DNA of 13,839 nt from an uncultured Anaerotruncus sp. (lineage in GTDB: Bacteria; Bacillota; Clostridia; Oscillospirales; Ruminococcaceae), in NCBI GenBank assembly GCA_910586875.1, contig CAJUJI010000015.1, forward strand, positions 1 through 13,839. The letters are read 5' to 3'. Shown one piece after another: positions 1-6,157 of the stretch. Positions within the stretch are counted from its first letter, which is position 1. Each line of letters begins with the position of its first letter. The translations under genes were made by a program, and so were the position numbers. The notes under the pieces are model-generated. The model was not told the origin of the DNA. It ran no database searches and worked only from the letters and a program-made list of their open reading frames with translations.

Positions 1-19
1 TCTTTGTTATAGCACATCC

Positions 20-766
20 TCAAGCCCCCTTATGCTGTTCCAGTAACGCTTGCAGCCCTTTCAAAAGTTGCTGGTATTTTGCTTTGTAATCGATCTCTGG
101 CAGCCTGTCCAACGCTGTCCAACCGTTGAGTTGGTTCGCTTTTATGATGCTGGGATAGTCCTTGTAGCAATCATTGAGGTCCACCGGCACGGAAATGCCA
201 TCCACACGTCCTACAAAGCCAGGCACGTCCCCATGATGCTGCCACATGCCGTAGCTGCCCTGATAGGTGCAGCGGCTTGCATATTGTGCCACCCACTTAT
301 CGTAGCTTGCCAATTGGGTGCGATAAAGCCAATTTTGCAGCCAATCCGTGGAGGCGTACAGCCCCGCATAGTATCCCGCGTCCTGCAAGGTATCCAGGAA
401 CGCCTTCACCATATCGGTGCGCAGCTGGCGGGCCTGTGCGCTTTGGCCCAGCTTTGCAGGAGGTGAGTTGTATTCCTGGTCCATGTACACCGGATAGGTT
501 GGCTTGAGTCCTTTCAACGCCTTCAGAAAGGCTTTTGCCTCCTGCTGGGCCTCGGTACCACTAACCGAATCTGACCACCAATAGGCTCCCCAATCTAACC
601 CCGCAGCCAGCACAGCAGGCAGATATTTGTCGCGGAAGGTCCCCATTTGGCGCAAGCCTTGCCCCGCCTTGATGATGACCGCACTGTATCCCGCAGCTTT
701 CACTCGCTGGAAGTCAATTTCCCCCTGATGGGATGAAATATCGATTACCTTTGCAATTTTTTGCAT
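20..766 (-). CDS. GH25 muramidase endolysin
   Basis: A 248-residue endolysin of glycoside hydrolase family 25, which cleaves the N-acetylmuramic acid to N-acetylglucosamine bond of peptidoglycan. Family motifs: 'VIDISSHQGEIDF' with D9, 'PVYMDQEYN' with the D96-x-E98 pair, 'GYYAGLYAS' (131-139), 'WVAQYAS' (158-164), 'GMWQHHGDVPGFVGRVDGISVPVDLN' with D196. The four acidic positions correspond to those of characterised GH25 enzymes. I prefer ATG 766, which overlaps the holin stop; a TTG three bases upstream would add one residue. No classical cell-wall-binding repeat follows; the last 35 residues are a charged helix ('YKAKYQQLLKGLQALLEQHKGA'). No signal peptide, so export should depend on the holin. 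Confidence 0.95.
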   Translation of the reverse strand: MQKIAKVIDISSHQGEIDFQRVKAAGYSAVIIKAGQGLRQMGTFRDKYLPAVLAAGLDWGAYWWSDSVSGTEAQQEAKAFLKALKGLKPTYPVYMDQEYNSPPAKLGQSAQARQLRTDMVKAFLDTLQDAGYYAGLYASTDWLQNWLYRTQLASYDKWVAQYASRCTYQGSYGMWQHHGDVPGFVGRVDGISVPVDLNDCYKDYPSIIKANQLNGWTALDRLPEIDYKAKYQQLLKGLQALLEQHKGA

Positions 767-1041
767 CAAATCCCCCCTTTGTCTTTATGTGGAGCGGAAT
801 AGGTTAGTGCACGAGCGCTGTCACCCATACCACTGGTAGTGGGATCGGTGTTGTAACCGATGATGGCCACCACTACAGACCCCAACAAAAACGGGTTTTT
901 GAGGAGCGCGAGCAGATTCTCCCAAAGAATACTCCAATCGGTAAACATTTCCGGAGAAACGCCCATTGCTGTGCAGATGACCCCTAGCAGTCCGATCCAC
1001 CAAAGTGGGTTTTTAAGGCGTACCTTCCAATTGATTTTCAT
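766..1041 (-). CDS. Phage holin, phi LC3 family
   Basis: A 91-residue membrane protein, start ATG 1041 (MKINWKVRLKNPLWW), with AAAGGGG upstream; an in-frame extension to 1080 is possible but lacks a site and does not fit the family. Residues 12-28 and about 50-63 form two membrane-spanning helices, and 'GYNTDPTTSGMGDSARALTY' (62-81) is the hallmark C-terminal motif of the phi LC3 family ('DPTT.G..DS.rA..Y'). The opening 'INWKVRLKN..WW' is also standard. Holins open the inner membrane at a set time and release the muramidase encoded next. The stop TGA overlaps the muramidase ATG (TGATG), as in a classic lysis cassette. Confidence 0.9.
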   Translation of the reverse strand: MKINWKVRLKNPLWWIGLLGVICTAMGVSPEMFTDWSILWENLLALLKNPFLLGSVVVAIIGYNTDPTTSGMGDSARALTYSAPHKDKGGI

Positions 1042-1098
1042 TTTCACAATCCCCTTTCTAAACATGAAAATACTTTTCACTTATGGGCGCAAAGTCAG

Positions 1099-1126
1099 TT
1101 TTTGTTGCATTTTTTTGCAAACAAAA
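1099..1126. repeat. AT-rich inverted repeat between fibre and lysis genes
   Basis: Arms of about 10 bases (ttttgttgca at 1100-1109 and tgcaaacaaaa at 1116-1126, one bulged base) around a six-T loop on the plus strand, in the 88-base gap before the holin gene. It has few G-C pairs in the stem and, in the direction of transcription, no run of U after it, so it is not a typical intrinsic terminator. It might be an RNA processing or attenuation structure. Confidence 0.35.
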
Positions 1127-1129
1127 TTA

Positions 1130-1606
1130 CTATGCGCCTTCTTTTTCCGCCATTTCCCATTGTGTGACATTCTGTGCGCCTGGTTCCCAAACGTTGTTGG
1201 CGGTATTGGATATCCAGCGCTTTTCATTATGCATAACCTTTGCGCCTTTAGGGTAAGCGTCATGCGTTCCCTGCGGCTGCCTCCAGGCAGGCCACTCCTG
1301 CGCGGGGGTGCTGACACATACCCATAGGCTGAGGGCTGCATCCGGCGTCCAATCCGTTTGCGCAGTATGTGCCTGCAAGCAGCGGTAAAGCTGTCCCATA
1401 TACCGACGCAGTTGACCAACCGTATAGGCAACATCCGCCTGCCAATCTGTGAACTGCTCTTGGTACTGTATTGCTGCGTCAATACTAATTTGTCCGCTTT
1501 CCGCCAAAGCTGTAAAGGCGCAGGCAGCCACCTCCTGCGTTTGCTGCGCCGCCTGCTTTTGCGCTCGTAGCGCGGCAAGACTGTCCTCCCGATGGTAAAT
1601 ACTCAT
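1130..1606 (-). CDS. Carbohydrate-binding-module-like tail protein
   Basis: A 158-residue protein whose ATG overlaps the adhesin stop as ATGA. Residues 1-57 are helical and rich in Gln and Ala ('LAALRAQKQAAQQTQEVAACAFTALAESGQI'). Two short aromatic segments follow that look like carbohydrate-binding modules of family 5/12: 'AYTVGQLRRYMGQLYRCLQAHTAQTDWTPDAALSLWVCV' (about 60-98) and 'WRQPQGTHDAYPKGAKVMHNEKRWISNTANNVWEPG' (about 108-143). The 'G....Y....Y.c...H....W.P....LW' pattern with paired tryptophans is typical. Such proteins occur at the end of tail-fibre clusters in Firmicute phages and may bind cell-wall glycans or cap the fibre. Exact role unknown; the binding-module call is by pattern. 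Confidence 0.6.
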   Translation of the reverse strand: MSIYHREDSLAALRAQKQAAQQTQEVAACAFTALAESGQISIDAAIQYQEQFTDWQADVAYTVGQLRRYMGQLYRCLQAHTAQTDWTPDAALSLWVCVSTPAQEWPAWRQPQGTHDAYPKGAKVMHNEKRWISNTANNVWEPGAQNVTQWEMAEKEGA

Positions 1607-3456
1607 TCAAAATTTCCCCCTACCGCTGAAATGTAGCAATCTCCAACCGTTCCCGCGCGGTCAAGCGTTACCCTGACATTAAATCCCCATTTCTGAGCTG
1701 TTTTTGAAGTGTTTAAAAAGGTGAACTTCCGACCAGCTTTTACAGAATTGGTGCAGTCCTCCCAAACCGGCTGTGCGTCGTTGCCGTTGTTGCATACCTC
1801 TACCAGATAAACCGCGTCCGGAGGAATCGCCCCTGTCACATGAACAATACAGCGCTCCGGCCGCGCATCCGCAGCAAGTGGCTGCTGAAATTGCACCGAA
1901 AGACGCGTAATCGATTTGGTAAAGGTCCAGGTGCGGGTTGTGCTGCCGCCTTGACCATCGGTCGCCGTTACGGTCAAGGTATGGCTACCGTTGAGCAGCT
2001 TTTGGAAGCGTGCTGCATCAACGGTTAAGGTGTTTTGAGCGCCCGCGGTTGCGGTAAAGCTACGGATAATCGTCTGGTCCAGCTTTTCTGTCACAGAAAT
2101 CCGGTCTCCATCGTCGTCCGAGCAGGTGTAGGTTTGTGTAAACGCTGCCGTTTTAGCGCCCAGCGCACCATCCGCGCCGCTTATCGTTGGCGCAAGGTTG
2201 TTTACGACTGCCCTACTGGGCGCAGTCTTCCAGCCACTTGCAGCATTTTCGCTGTCATAAGCGCAAACGCGGTAGACTACCGTTTTCCATCCTCGGGTGA
2301 TTGTGTCGGTATAGGTGCGCGCTGTGCCCTGATAAATCTGCGTCCATGCGCCACCGTCCACCTGACGCTGCAAGCGATAGCCTGCGAGATTGCTGTCTGC
2401 ATCGGTGGAAGCCGCCCAATCCACCTTGCAGCTTTTGCCGCCGCGCACCTGTGCGGGCACGGTAATGCTGCCAGGGGTGGTTGGCGCGTTGTTGTTGAAT
2501 ACCGTTCTCGTTGCGCTGGTTTTATAACCGCTGGTCAAACCGCCGCTGTCGTAGGCGCGCACCCGATATGCAACCGAGGTCCATCCCTTTGTAATGGTGT
2601 CAGTGTAGGTGAGCGCTGTGCCCTGGTAAATCTGTGCCCAGCTGCCGCCGTTTACCTGTCGCTCCAGCCGGTAGCCGGACAGATTGCCGTCGGGGTCACT
2701 GGCTGCTGTCCAGGTAATTTTCAGCGTACTGCCGCCTTTGGCGGAGTCGGGAACAGTAATCGAACCAGGAGCAGAAGGCACTGCGTTGCTTGAAACCGTT
2801 CCATCATCAAAAACCCAAAGAGATGTCGCTGCAATAAAGGCGGGACGGACTCCAACAGAATTGGTAGCTTTTGCTTGAATAGTAAATTCTCCTGTTTCTC
2901 GTGCAGACCATACCCCCTTTACCCTATCGGGATTGGGGGTTCGGCATCCCCAACTTTCTGCTTTTCCATTAAAATAAGCAATTCGTTTATTATTTGCCGA
3001 CGTTTCGCGTCCCAGCTCAAAATATGCGAGCTTTACCCCATCGGATGGACAATCTACGTCACCCGCAAGTGTCCAGCCGATTTCTCTTGCCCCTAACAAA
3101 AAAAGTTTGCAAGATAGACCATCTGCACCACTACTGACATTGAACCCCCCAGTACCAGGACGATAAGGGATTTTTATCTGCTTAATTGCGTTTCTGATCG
3201 TCGCTTCAATTTGATTCAAAAAGGTACTATTTACATAACTATGGATTGCACTGCCTTCATAGGAATTATAATCTGATGTATGCCACTGCATAATTGTTAC
3301 AATCTCTTTACGCAGCAACCATGTACCATTGCAGCTGGCATCATACATACTCGAGGGCAATCCCTGATGAATCACAATGTAATCCACAAATTTCCCATTT
3401 TCTTTGATTTTTACGATGCTGCCCACTGCTTTTGTACTAAGCTTTACAGCCGCCAT
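1603..3456 (-). CDS. Tail adhesin: DUF6273 domain, two FN3 repeats, Ig-like domain
   Basis: A 617-residue probable receptor-binding protein. ATG 3456 (MAAVKLSTKAVGSIVKI) has AGGAGGGG upstream and matches how DUF6273 proteins start. Residues about 9-222 form a DUF6273 domain ('FVDYIVIHQGLPSSMYDASCNGTWLLRKEI', 'IKQIKIPYRPGTGG', 'SCKLFLLGAREIGWT', 'KRIAYFNGKAESWGCRTP', 'NSVGVRPAFIAATSLWVFDDGTV'), thought to have a C-type-lectin-like fold. FN3 repeats follow at about 227-320 and 324-419, very similar to each other, then an Ig-like domain ('YTCSDDDGDRISV', 'LLNGSHTLTVTATDGQGG', 421-515) and a C-terminal domain ending 'GDCYISAVGGNFE'. The DUF6273 DNA (about 2800-3450) is clearly richer in A+T than the FN3 part. 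No signal peptide, as expected for a virion protein. Role in host binding is inferred from position and domains. Confidence 0.85.
   Translation of the reverse strand: MAAVKLSTKAVGSIVKIKENGKFVDYIVIHQGLPSSMYDASCNGTWLLRKEIVTIMQWHTSDYNSYEGSAIHSYVNSTFLNQIEATIRNAIKQIKIPYRPGTGGFNVSSGADGLSCKLFLLGAREIGWTLAGDVDCPSDGVKLAYFELGRETSANNKRIAYFNGKAESWGCRTPNPDRVKGVWSARETGEFTIQAKATNSVGVRPAFIAATSLWVFDDGTVSSNAVPSAPGSITVPDSAKGGSTLKITWTAASDPDGNLSGYRLERQVNGGSWAQIYQGTALTYTDTITKGWTSVAYRVRAYDSGGLTSGYKTSATRTVFNNNAPTTPGSITVPAQVRGGKSCKVDWAASTDADSNLAGYRLQRQVDGGAWTQIYQGTARTYTDTITRGWKTVVYRVCAYDSENAASGWKTAPSRAVVNNLAPTISGADGALGAKTAAFTQTYTCSDDDGDRISVTEKLDQTIIRSFTATAGAQNTLTVDAARFQKLLNGSHTLTVTATDGQGGSTTRTWTFTKSITRLSVQFQQPLAADARPERCIVHVTGAIPPDAVYLVEVCNNGNDAQPVWEDCTNSVKAGRKFTFLNTSKTAQKWGFNVRVTLDRAGTVGDCYISAVGGNFE
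2200..2778 (-). repeat. Tandem duplicated FN3 module inside the adhesin gene
   Basis: Two in-tandem copies of about 290 bases (roughly 2497-2778 and 2200-2487) encode FN3 domains with shared stretches such as 'PGSITVP', 'LAGYRL.RQV.GG.W.QIYQGTA', 'TYTDTIT.GW' and 'YRV.AYDS'. The similarity is visible in the DNA as well, for example around 2305-2385 and 2600-2680, where ribosomes would read the 'QIYQGTA' segment. This indicates an internal duplication that has since diverged. Confidence 0.8.
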
Positions 3457-3466
3457 AACACCCCTC

Positions 3467-4162
3467 CTAACATTCCAGCCGCTGCTGGGAAACGTTCCAA
3501 ACACCGCTTACCGTCAGCCCATCCAGCGTGTTAAACCGGATGCGCCAGGGATTGGCGGTGATATCATTGAGCAGCATATCTTCCAGCGCCCTGATACGCG
3601 CTTCATGGTCGGCTTGTACCGCGGTCAGCGCTGCCAGCTGGGCGGCGTAGCCTTCTAATCGCTCGTCCTGCTGTTGCTGCCAGGCGGTAAGCTGTGCAAC
3701 CGTTTCCAGAAAGCGCGCCATGCTCACATATTGCAGCGACGGCTCCACCGTAACCACTGCGCCGCTGATACCCGCAATCTGGACATAGAAGCGAACAGAA
3801 ATATCCTTTGCCGCACCGCTGCCAGCGTCCACCTTTGCGGAGAGCGGCAGCTTGGCTACCGCCATAAGCTGGCCGGCGCGATTGAAAACACCCGCCTCAC
3901 GGATCAGAAAAGAGCCTGCGTCGCTGGGGATAAAACCGGTCACTAAAATTCGATTGGGGTCGCCCTCCACTAGCTCAACCTGCGCGGCACCACGCCAGAC
4001 CTCGTGCACCAGTGCGGCTTGCTCCTTTTGCGGCTCGTAGTAGCTACCGCCTCCGTCTCCAACCGCAAGCTCCGCCCAAATATCCTGCTGGCCGGATGCG
4101 CTCGCATTGAGCACCGCCAGCTCTCCGGCCCAGGTTGTACAGGCATAAAATTGCTCGGACAT
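3467..4162 (-). CDS. Tail fibre / collar protein (P2 gpH N-terminal type)
   Basis: A 231-residue protein beginning MSEQFYACTTWAGELAVLNA. ATG 4162 is preceded by AAAGGAGG at 7 bases, which decides the start; upstream in-frame codons overlap the gpI gene and look random. Residues about 1-140 match the phage tail-collar fibre domain (the DUF3751 type found at the N-terminus of P2 gpH), including 'ELAVGDGGGSYYEPQKEQAALVHEVWRG' and 'ILVTGFIPSDAGSFLIREAGVFNRAGQLMAVAKLP'. A coiled coil follows (about 147-197, Gln/Ala/Leu heptads), then a short globular end 'NPWRIRFNTLDGLTVSGVWNVSQQRLEC'. It lacks the long receptor-binding part of P2 gpH; the separate adhesin that follows probably supplies it. The gene acts as the joint between gpI and the adhesin by inference. 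Confidence 0.8.
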   Translation of the reverse strand: MSEQFYACTTWAGELAVLNASASGQQDIWAELAVGDGGGSYYEPQKEQAALVHEVWRGAAQVELVEGDPNRILVTGFIPSDAGSFLIREAGVFNRAGQLMAVAKLPLSAKVDAGSGAAKDISVRFYVQIAGISGAVVTVEPSLQYVSMARFLETVAQLTAWQQQQDERLEGYAAQLAALTAVQADHEARIRALEDMLLNDITANPWRIRFNTLDGLTVSGVWNVSQQRLEC

Positions 4163-4193
4163 AAAAAAACCTCCTTTTGTTGCCATCGCGGAG

Positions 4194-4766
4194 CTATGCG
4201 CGGCAATCGGTGATGGTGATGGTTTCGCTCGTCTGTGCTGCCAGCGCAAGCTCGAAGGAGAGCGTTTGTGTCAGATACAGCTGAATCTCCTCCAGCTTAG
4301 AGCGCAGATTTTTGCCCGCCTCCACCAGCTGCTCCACCCGCCCAATCGCCTGCGCGTCCGCACCCTTCTGCTCGCAGTCTACCTCAACACGAAAATGATA
4401 GGGACTGCCGCCATATTCGAACCATTCCTGCACCCTTGCCTGACCGCCAAATACGCTTTGCACCAGCTGCTGGACTGCATAAACGGTTCCCTTGTATTTA
4501 TGTACGGTAAAGCTGCTGCGGATGAGCCGCCGCTTTTCCGCATCGTCGGCAGCGGTATCATACCCATCCACATGAAAGCCCCAGGCAACGGCGTCCAACG
4601 CCGCGCCGGTCAGTTGGTCGATGCGCGGATAAATCAGCGCCCGCCAGGCAAGCGTGCCCAGCTCCTGCCAGAGCGGACCGAGCGCCGCGCACAAAGCCTG
4701 GGTGGTCAAATCCTGCTGCATATATCCCGTTTGCAGCTTCAGCAAATCTAATGTTTGCAGTTCCAT
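4194..4766 (-). CDS. Tail protein I (P2 gpI-like)
   Basis: A 190-residue protein of the Tail_P2_I family. Family traits: an N-terminal helical part, then 'IDQLTGAALDAVAWGFHVDGYDTAADDAEKRRLIRSSFTVHKYKGTVYAVQQLVQSVFGGQARVQEWFEYGGSPYHFRVEV' (about 49-129), where 'LA.qf.vd.wd...s...Kr.li..s...hr.kGT..av...l..vfg...v.EWfe.gg.p..F.v' is conserved. gpI connects the baseplate wedge to the tail fibres. It starts at ATG 4766, sharing one base with the J stop. A 31-base spacer with a very strong ribosome binding site separates it from the fibre gene. Confidence 0.9.
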   Translation of the reverse strand: MELQTLDLLKLQTGYMQQDLTTQALCAALGPLWQELGTLAWRALIYPRIDQLTGAALDAVAWGFHVDGYDTAADDAEKRRLIRSSFTVHKYKGTVYAVQQLVQSVFGGQARVQEWFEYGGSPYHFRVEVDCEQKGADAQAIGRVEQLVEAGKNLRSKLEEIQLYLTQTLSFELALAAQTSETITITDCRA

Positions 4767-5854
4767 CAGAGCAGCCCTCCATATTCCAGCGTAATTTCCT
4801 CTGCAACAGCAACCTGCTGTGGCTGCAAGACGGTATAGACAGGCGCTTGTAGCTCCACCAGGCAGCCGCCCGCCTGTAAAATCGCCAAACGCAGCGCGTC
4901 GGGATTGATTTGCCCACCCAAATGCTGGCGCAACTCTGCTGCATAGGTCTCCACCGCCTGTGTGACCGCTGCTTTTCGCTCCGCCTCCGGCTCTGCATCT
5001 GTTTTGCGCAGATAATAGGTCAGACGAATTTGATAGGGATGTTCCTGCGCGCTGTAAACCTGCACCTTATCGGTTAGCGGACGGCGTTTTTCGGCGCTCA
5101 CAGCCGCTTGCACCGCGTCCAACAAAATTTCACTGGCAGCACCACCCCCTTGTGGCAGAATATACAGCTGCACCTCGCCGTCTGTTTCGCTCAATGCTAC
5201 AACATCCGCAATTTCTGCGCAGGCACTTCGCGCCCAGTATTCGTACGATTCCTTGCTGCCACAGGTGGACAACCCCTCCCAGCTCAGGCGGATGCGCTCC
5301 CGATAGTTTTCGTCGGCTTCTTCATCCGTGCCGCCCGCACTCGCCGTCAGATTTTCCACCTGTATCCCTGGCAGCAGGTCCACCAGTTCGGTTATCTGCC
5401 CAGGCAGAAAATTGTTGTAGCCACTCCCAGGCTTTTCGGCCAGCGCACTTAGCTCGACCGAGCATTCCCCAGGCGCAATCACCCCCGAGGCATTCACCAA
5501 AAACTGCAAAATTCCATCTGGGGTAACCCGCGTTCCGGTTGGAATCTCCAACGGATAGTCCAGCGGTGCTGCCAGGGAAAATCGCATTTTTACAGTGGCA
5601 TACTTTGCGGGAATCCGCGCAACGTCATATTGCTGCCCATATTCCTCCAAAAGCTCGCCGGTCGCGTTCTTGAGCAGATTGAGGTTTGCAATATGGTTTA
5701 TCTGTGTGCGGCAGGCAACCACTGCCTGCACCTGCTGCGCCAGGAACAAATAGCGTTCGTCACCAGGATAGAGCGTTTCGCCCGCGACCTGCTCAAAGCG
5801 TGCCAGCGCCTGCGAAAGCAGTGCCTGCGGGTCAGTTTCTATAAAGGAAATCAC
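4766..5854 (-). CDS. Baseplate assembly protein J (P2 gpJ / Mu gp47-like), GTG start
   Basis: A 362-residue baseplate wedge protein. The N-terminal part (1-100) is helical; 'LEIPTGTRVTPDGILQFLVN' (about 101-120) is the typical beta domain entry, and 'ASAGGTDEEADENYRERIRLSWEGLSTCGSKESYEYWAR' is the central signature of the Baseplate_J family. Later segments ('GEVQLYILPQGG', 'RRPLTDKVQVYSAQEHPYQIRLTYYLRK', 'IQAGGCLVELQAP'-like end) fit the distal domains. The protein surrounds the hub with the gp25-like wedge. The start is GTG at 5854, overlapping the preceding TGA, with GGTGGAG upstream. The stop overlaps the next ATG (TGATG). Order W-J-I is exactly the P2 order. Confidence 0.9.
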   Translation of the reverse strand: MISFIETDPQALLSQALARFEQVAGETLYPGDERYLFLAQQVQAVVACRTQINHIANLNLLKNATGELLEEYGQQYDVARIPAKYATVKMRFSLAAPLDYPLEIPTGTRVTPDGILQFLVNASGVIAPGECSVELSALAEKPGSGYNNFLPGQITELVDLLPGIQVENLTASAGGTDEEADENYRERIRLSWEGLSTCGSKESYEYWARSACAEIADVVALSETDGEVQLYILPQGGGAASEILLDAVQAAVSAEKRRPLTDKVQVYSAQEHPYQIRLTYYLRKTDAEPEAERKAAVTQAVETYAAELRQHLGGQINPDALRLAILQAGGCLVELQAPVYTVLQPQQVAVAEEITLEYGGLL

Positions 5855-6135
5855 AATAGCTCCACCTCGATTTCTAATTGACCATCTGGGGTAAGCCCGC
5901 AGACAATCTCCCGCACCCGTGCGCGCGGCTCATACCGCGCGAGTAGCTGGCGCACCTCCACCTCCAGCTCTGCCAACGCAGCAGGGGAGGGGCTGTCAAT
6001 CAATGCGGTTGGCAGTCCCATCGTTCGATGGTAGGCGACCTCGTAGCGCCAGGTGTGAATGAGGTTGCATACGTTCTGTGCAACCCGTGCACTGCCGCGT
6101 GCGGACCAGTCCAAACGCCCTGTTTTTACCCGCAT
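5851..6135 (-). CDS. Baseplate wedge protein, gp25/gpW family
   Basis: A 94-residue protein with the GPW/gp25 signature: 'VAQNVCNLIHTWRYEVAYHRTMGLPTALID' (about 18-47), followed by 'LEVEVRQLLARYEPRARVREI' and a last pair of strands. The 'R.gEvpydr..Gl' and 'l..yEPRv.v' patterns are conserved from T4 gp25 to P2 gpW. These proteins form the core of the wedge that triggers sheath contraction, so this is a marker of contractile tails. ATG 6135 has GGAGG seven bases upstream. Twenty-two bases separate it from the terminase stop, and its own stop overlaps the next start (GTGA), linking it to the J-like gene. Confidence 0.85.
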   Translation of the reverse strand: MRVKTGRLDWSARGSARVAQNVCNLIHTWRYEVAYHRTMGLPTALIDSPSPAALAELEVEVRQLLARYEPRARVREIVCGLTPDGQLEIEVELL

Positions 6136-6157
6136 ATTCTACCTCCATACTGAAAAT

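Noticed and set aside
1..17. An ATG at 17 on the minus strand, open for five codons to the left edge
   Set aside because: A G-rich stretch lies upstream, so a further gene could begin here, but five codons are too few to support one.
1042..1129. A promoter for the lysis genes
   Set aside because: I found CTGACT as a poor -35 candidate but no acceptable -10 at 16-18 bases from it.
1081..1578. A 165-codon minus-strand frame overlapping the carbohydrate-binding-like gene
   Set aside because: It lies in another frame of a gene with coherent aromatic motifs, and is strongly basic with no family pattern.
2035..2793. A 252-codon open frame on the plus strand opposite the FN3 repeats
   Set aside because: It is antisense to a clear FN3-containing gene, has no recognisable domain, and its cysteine- and alanine-rich composition is what a GC-rich antisense frame produces.
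2839..2955. A diversity-generating retroelement acting on the adhesin
   Set aside because: No reverse transcriptase, template repeat or accessory gene is present in the window, and the segment is not rich in AAY codons; kept only as a question about variability.
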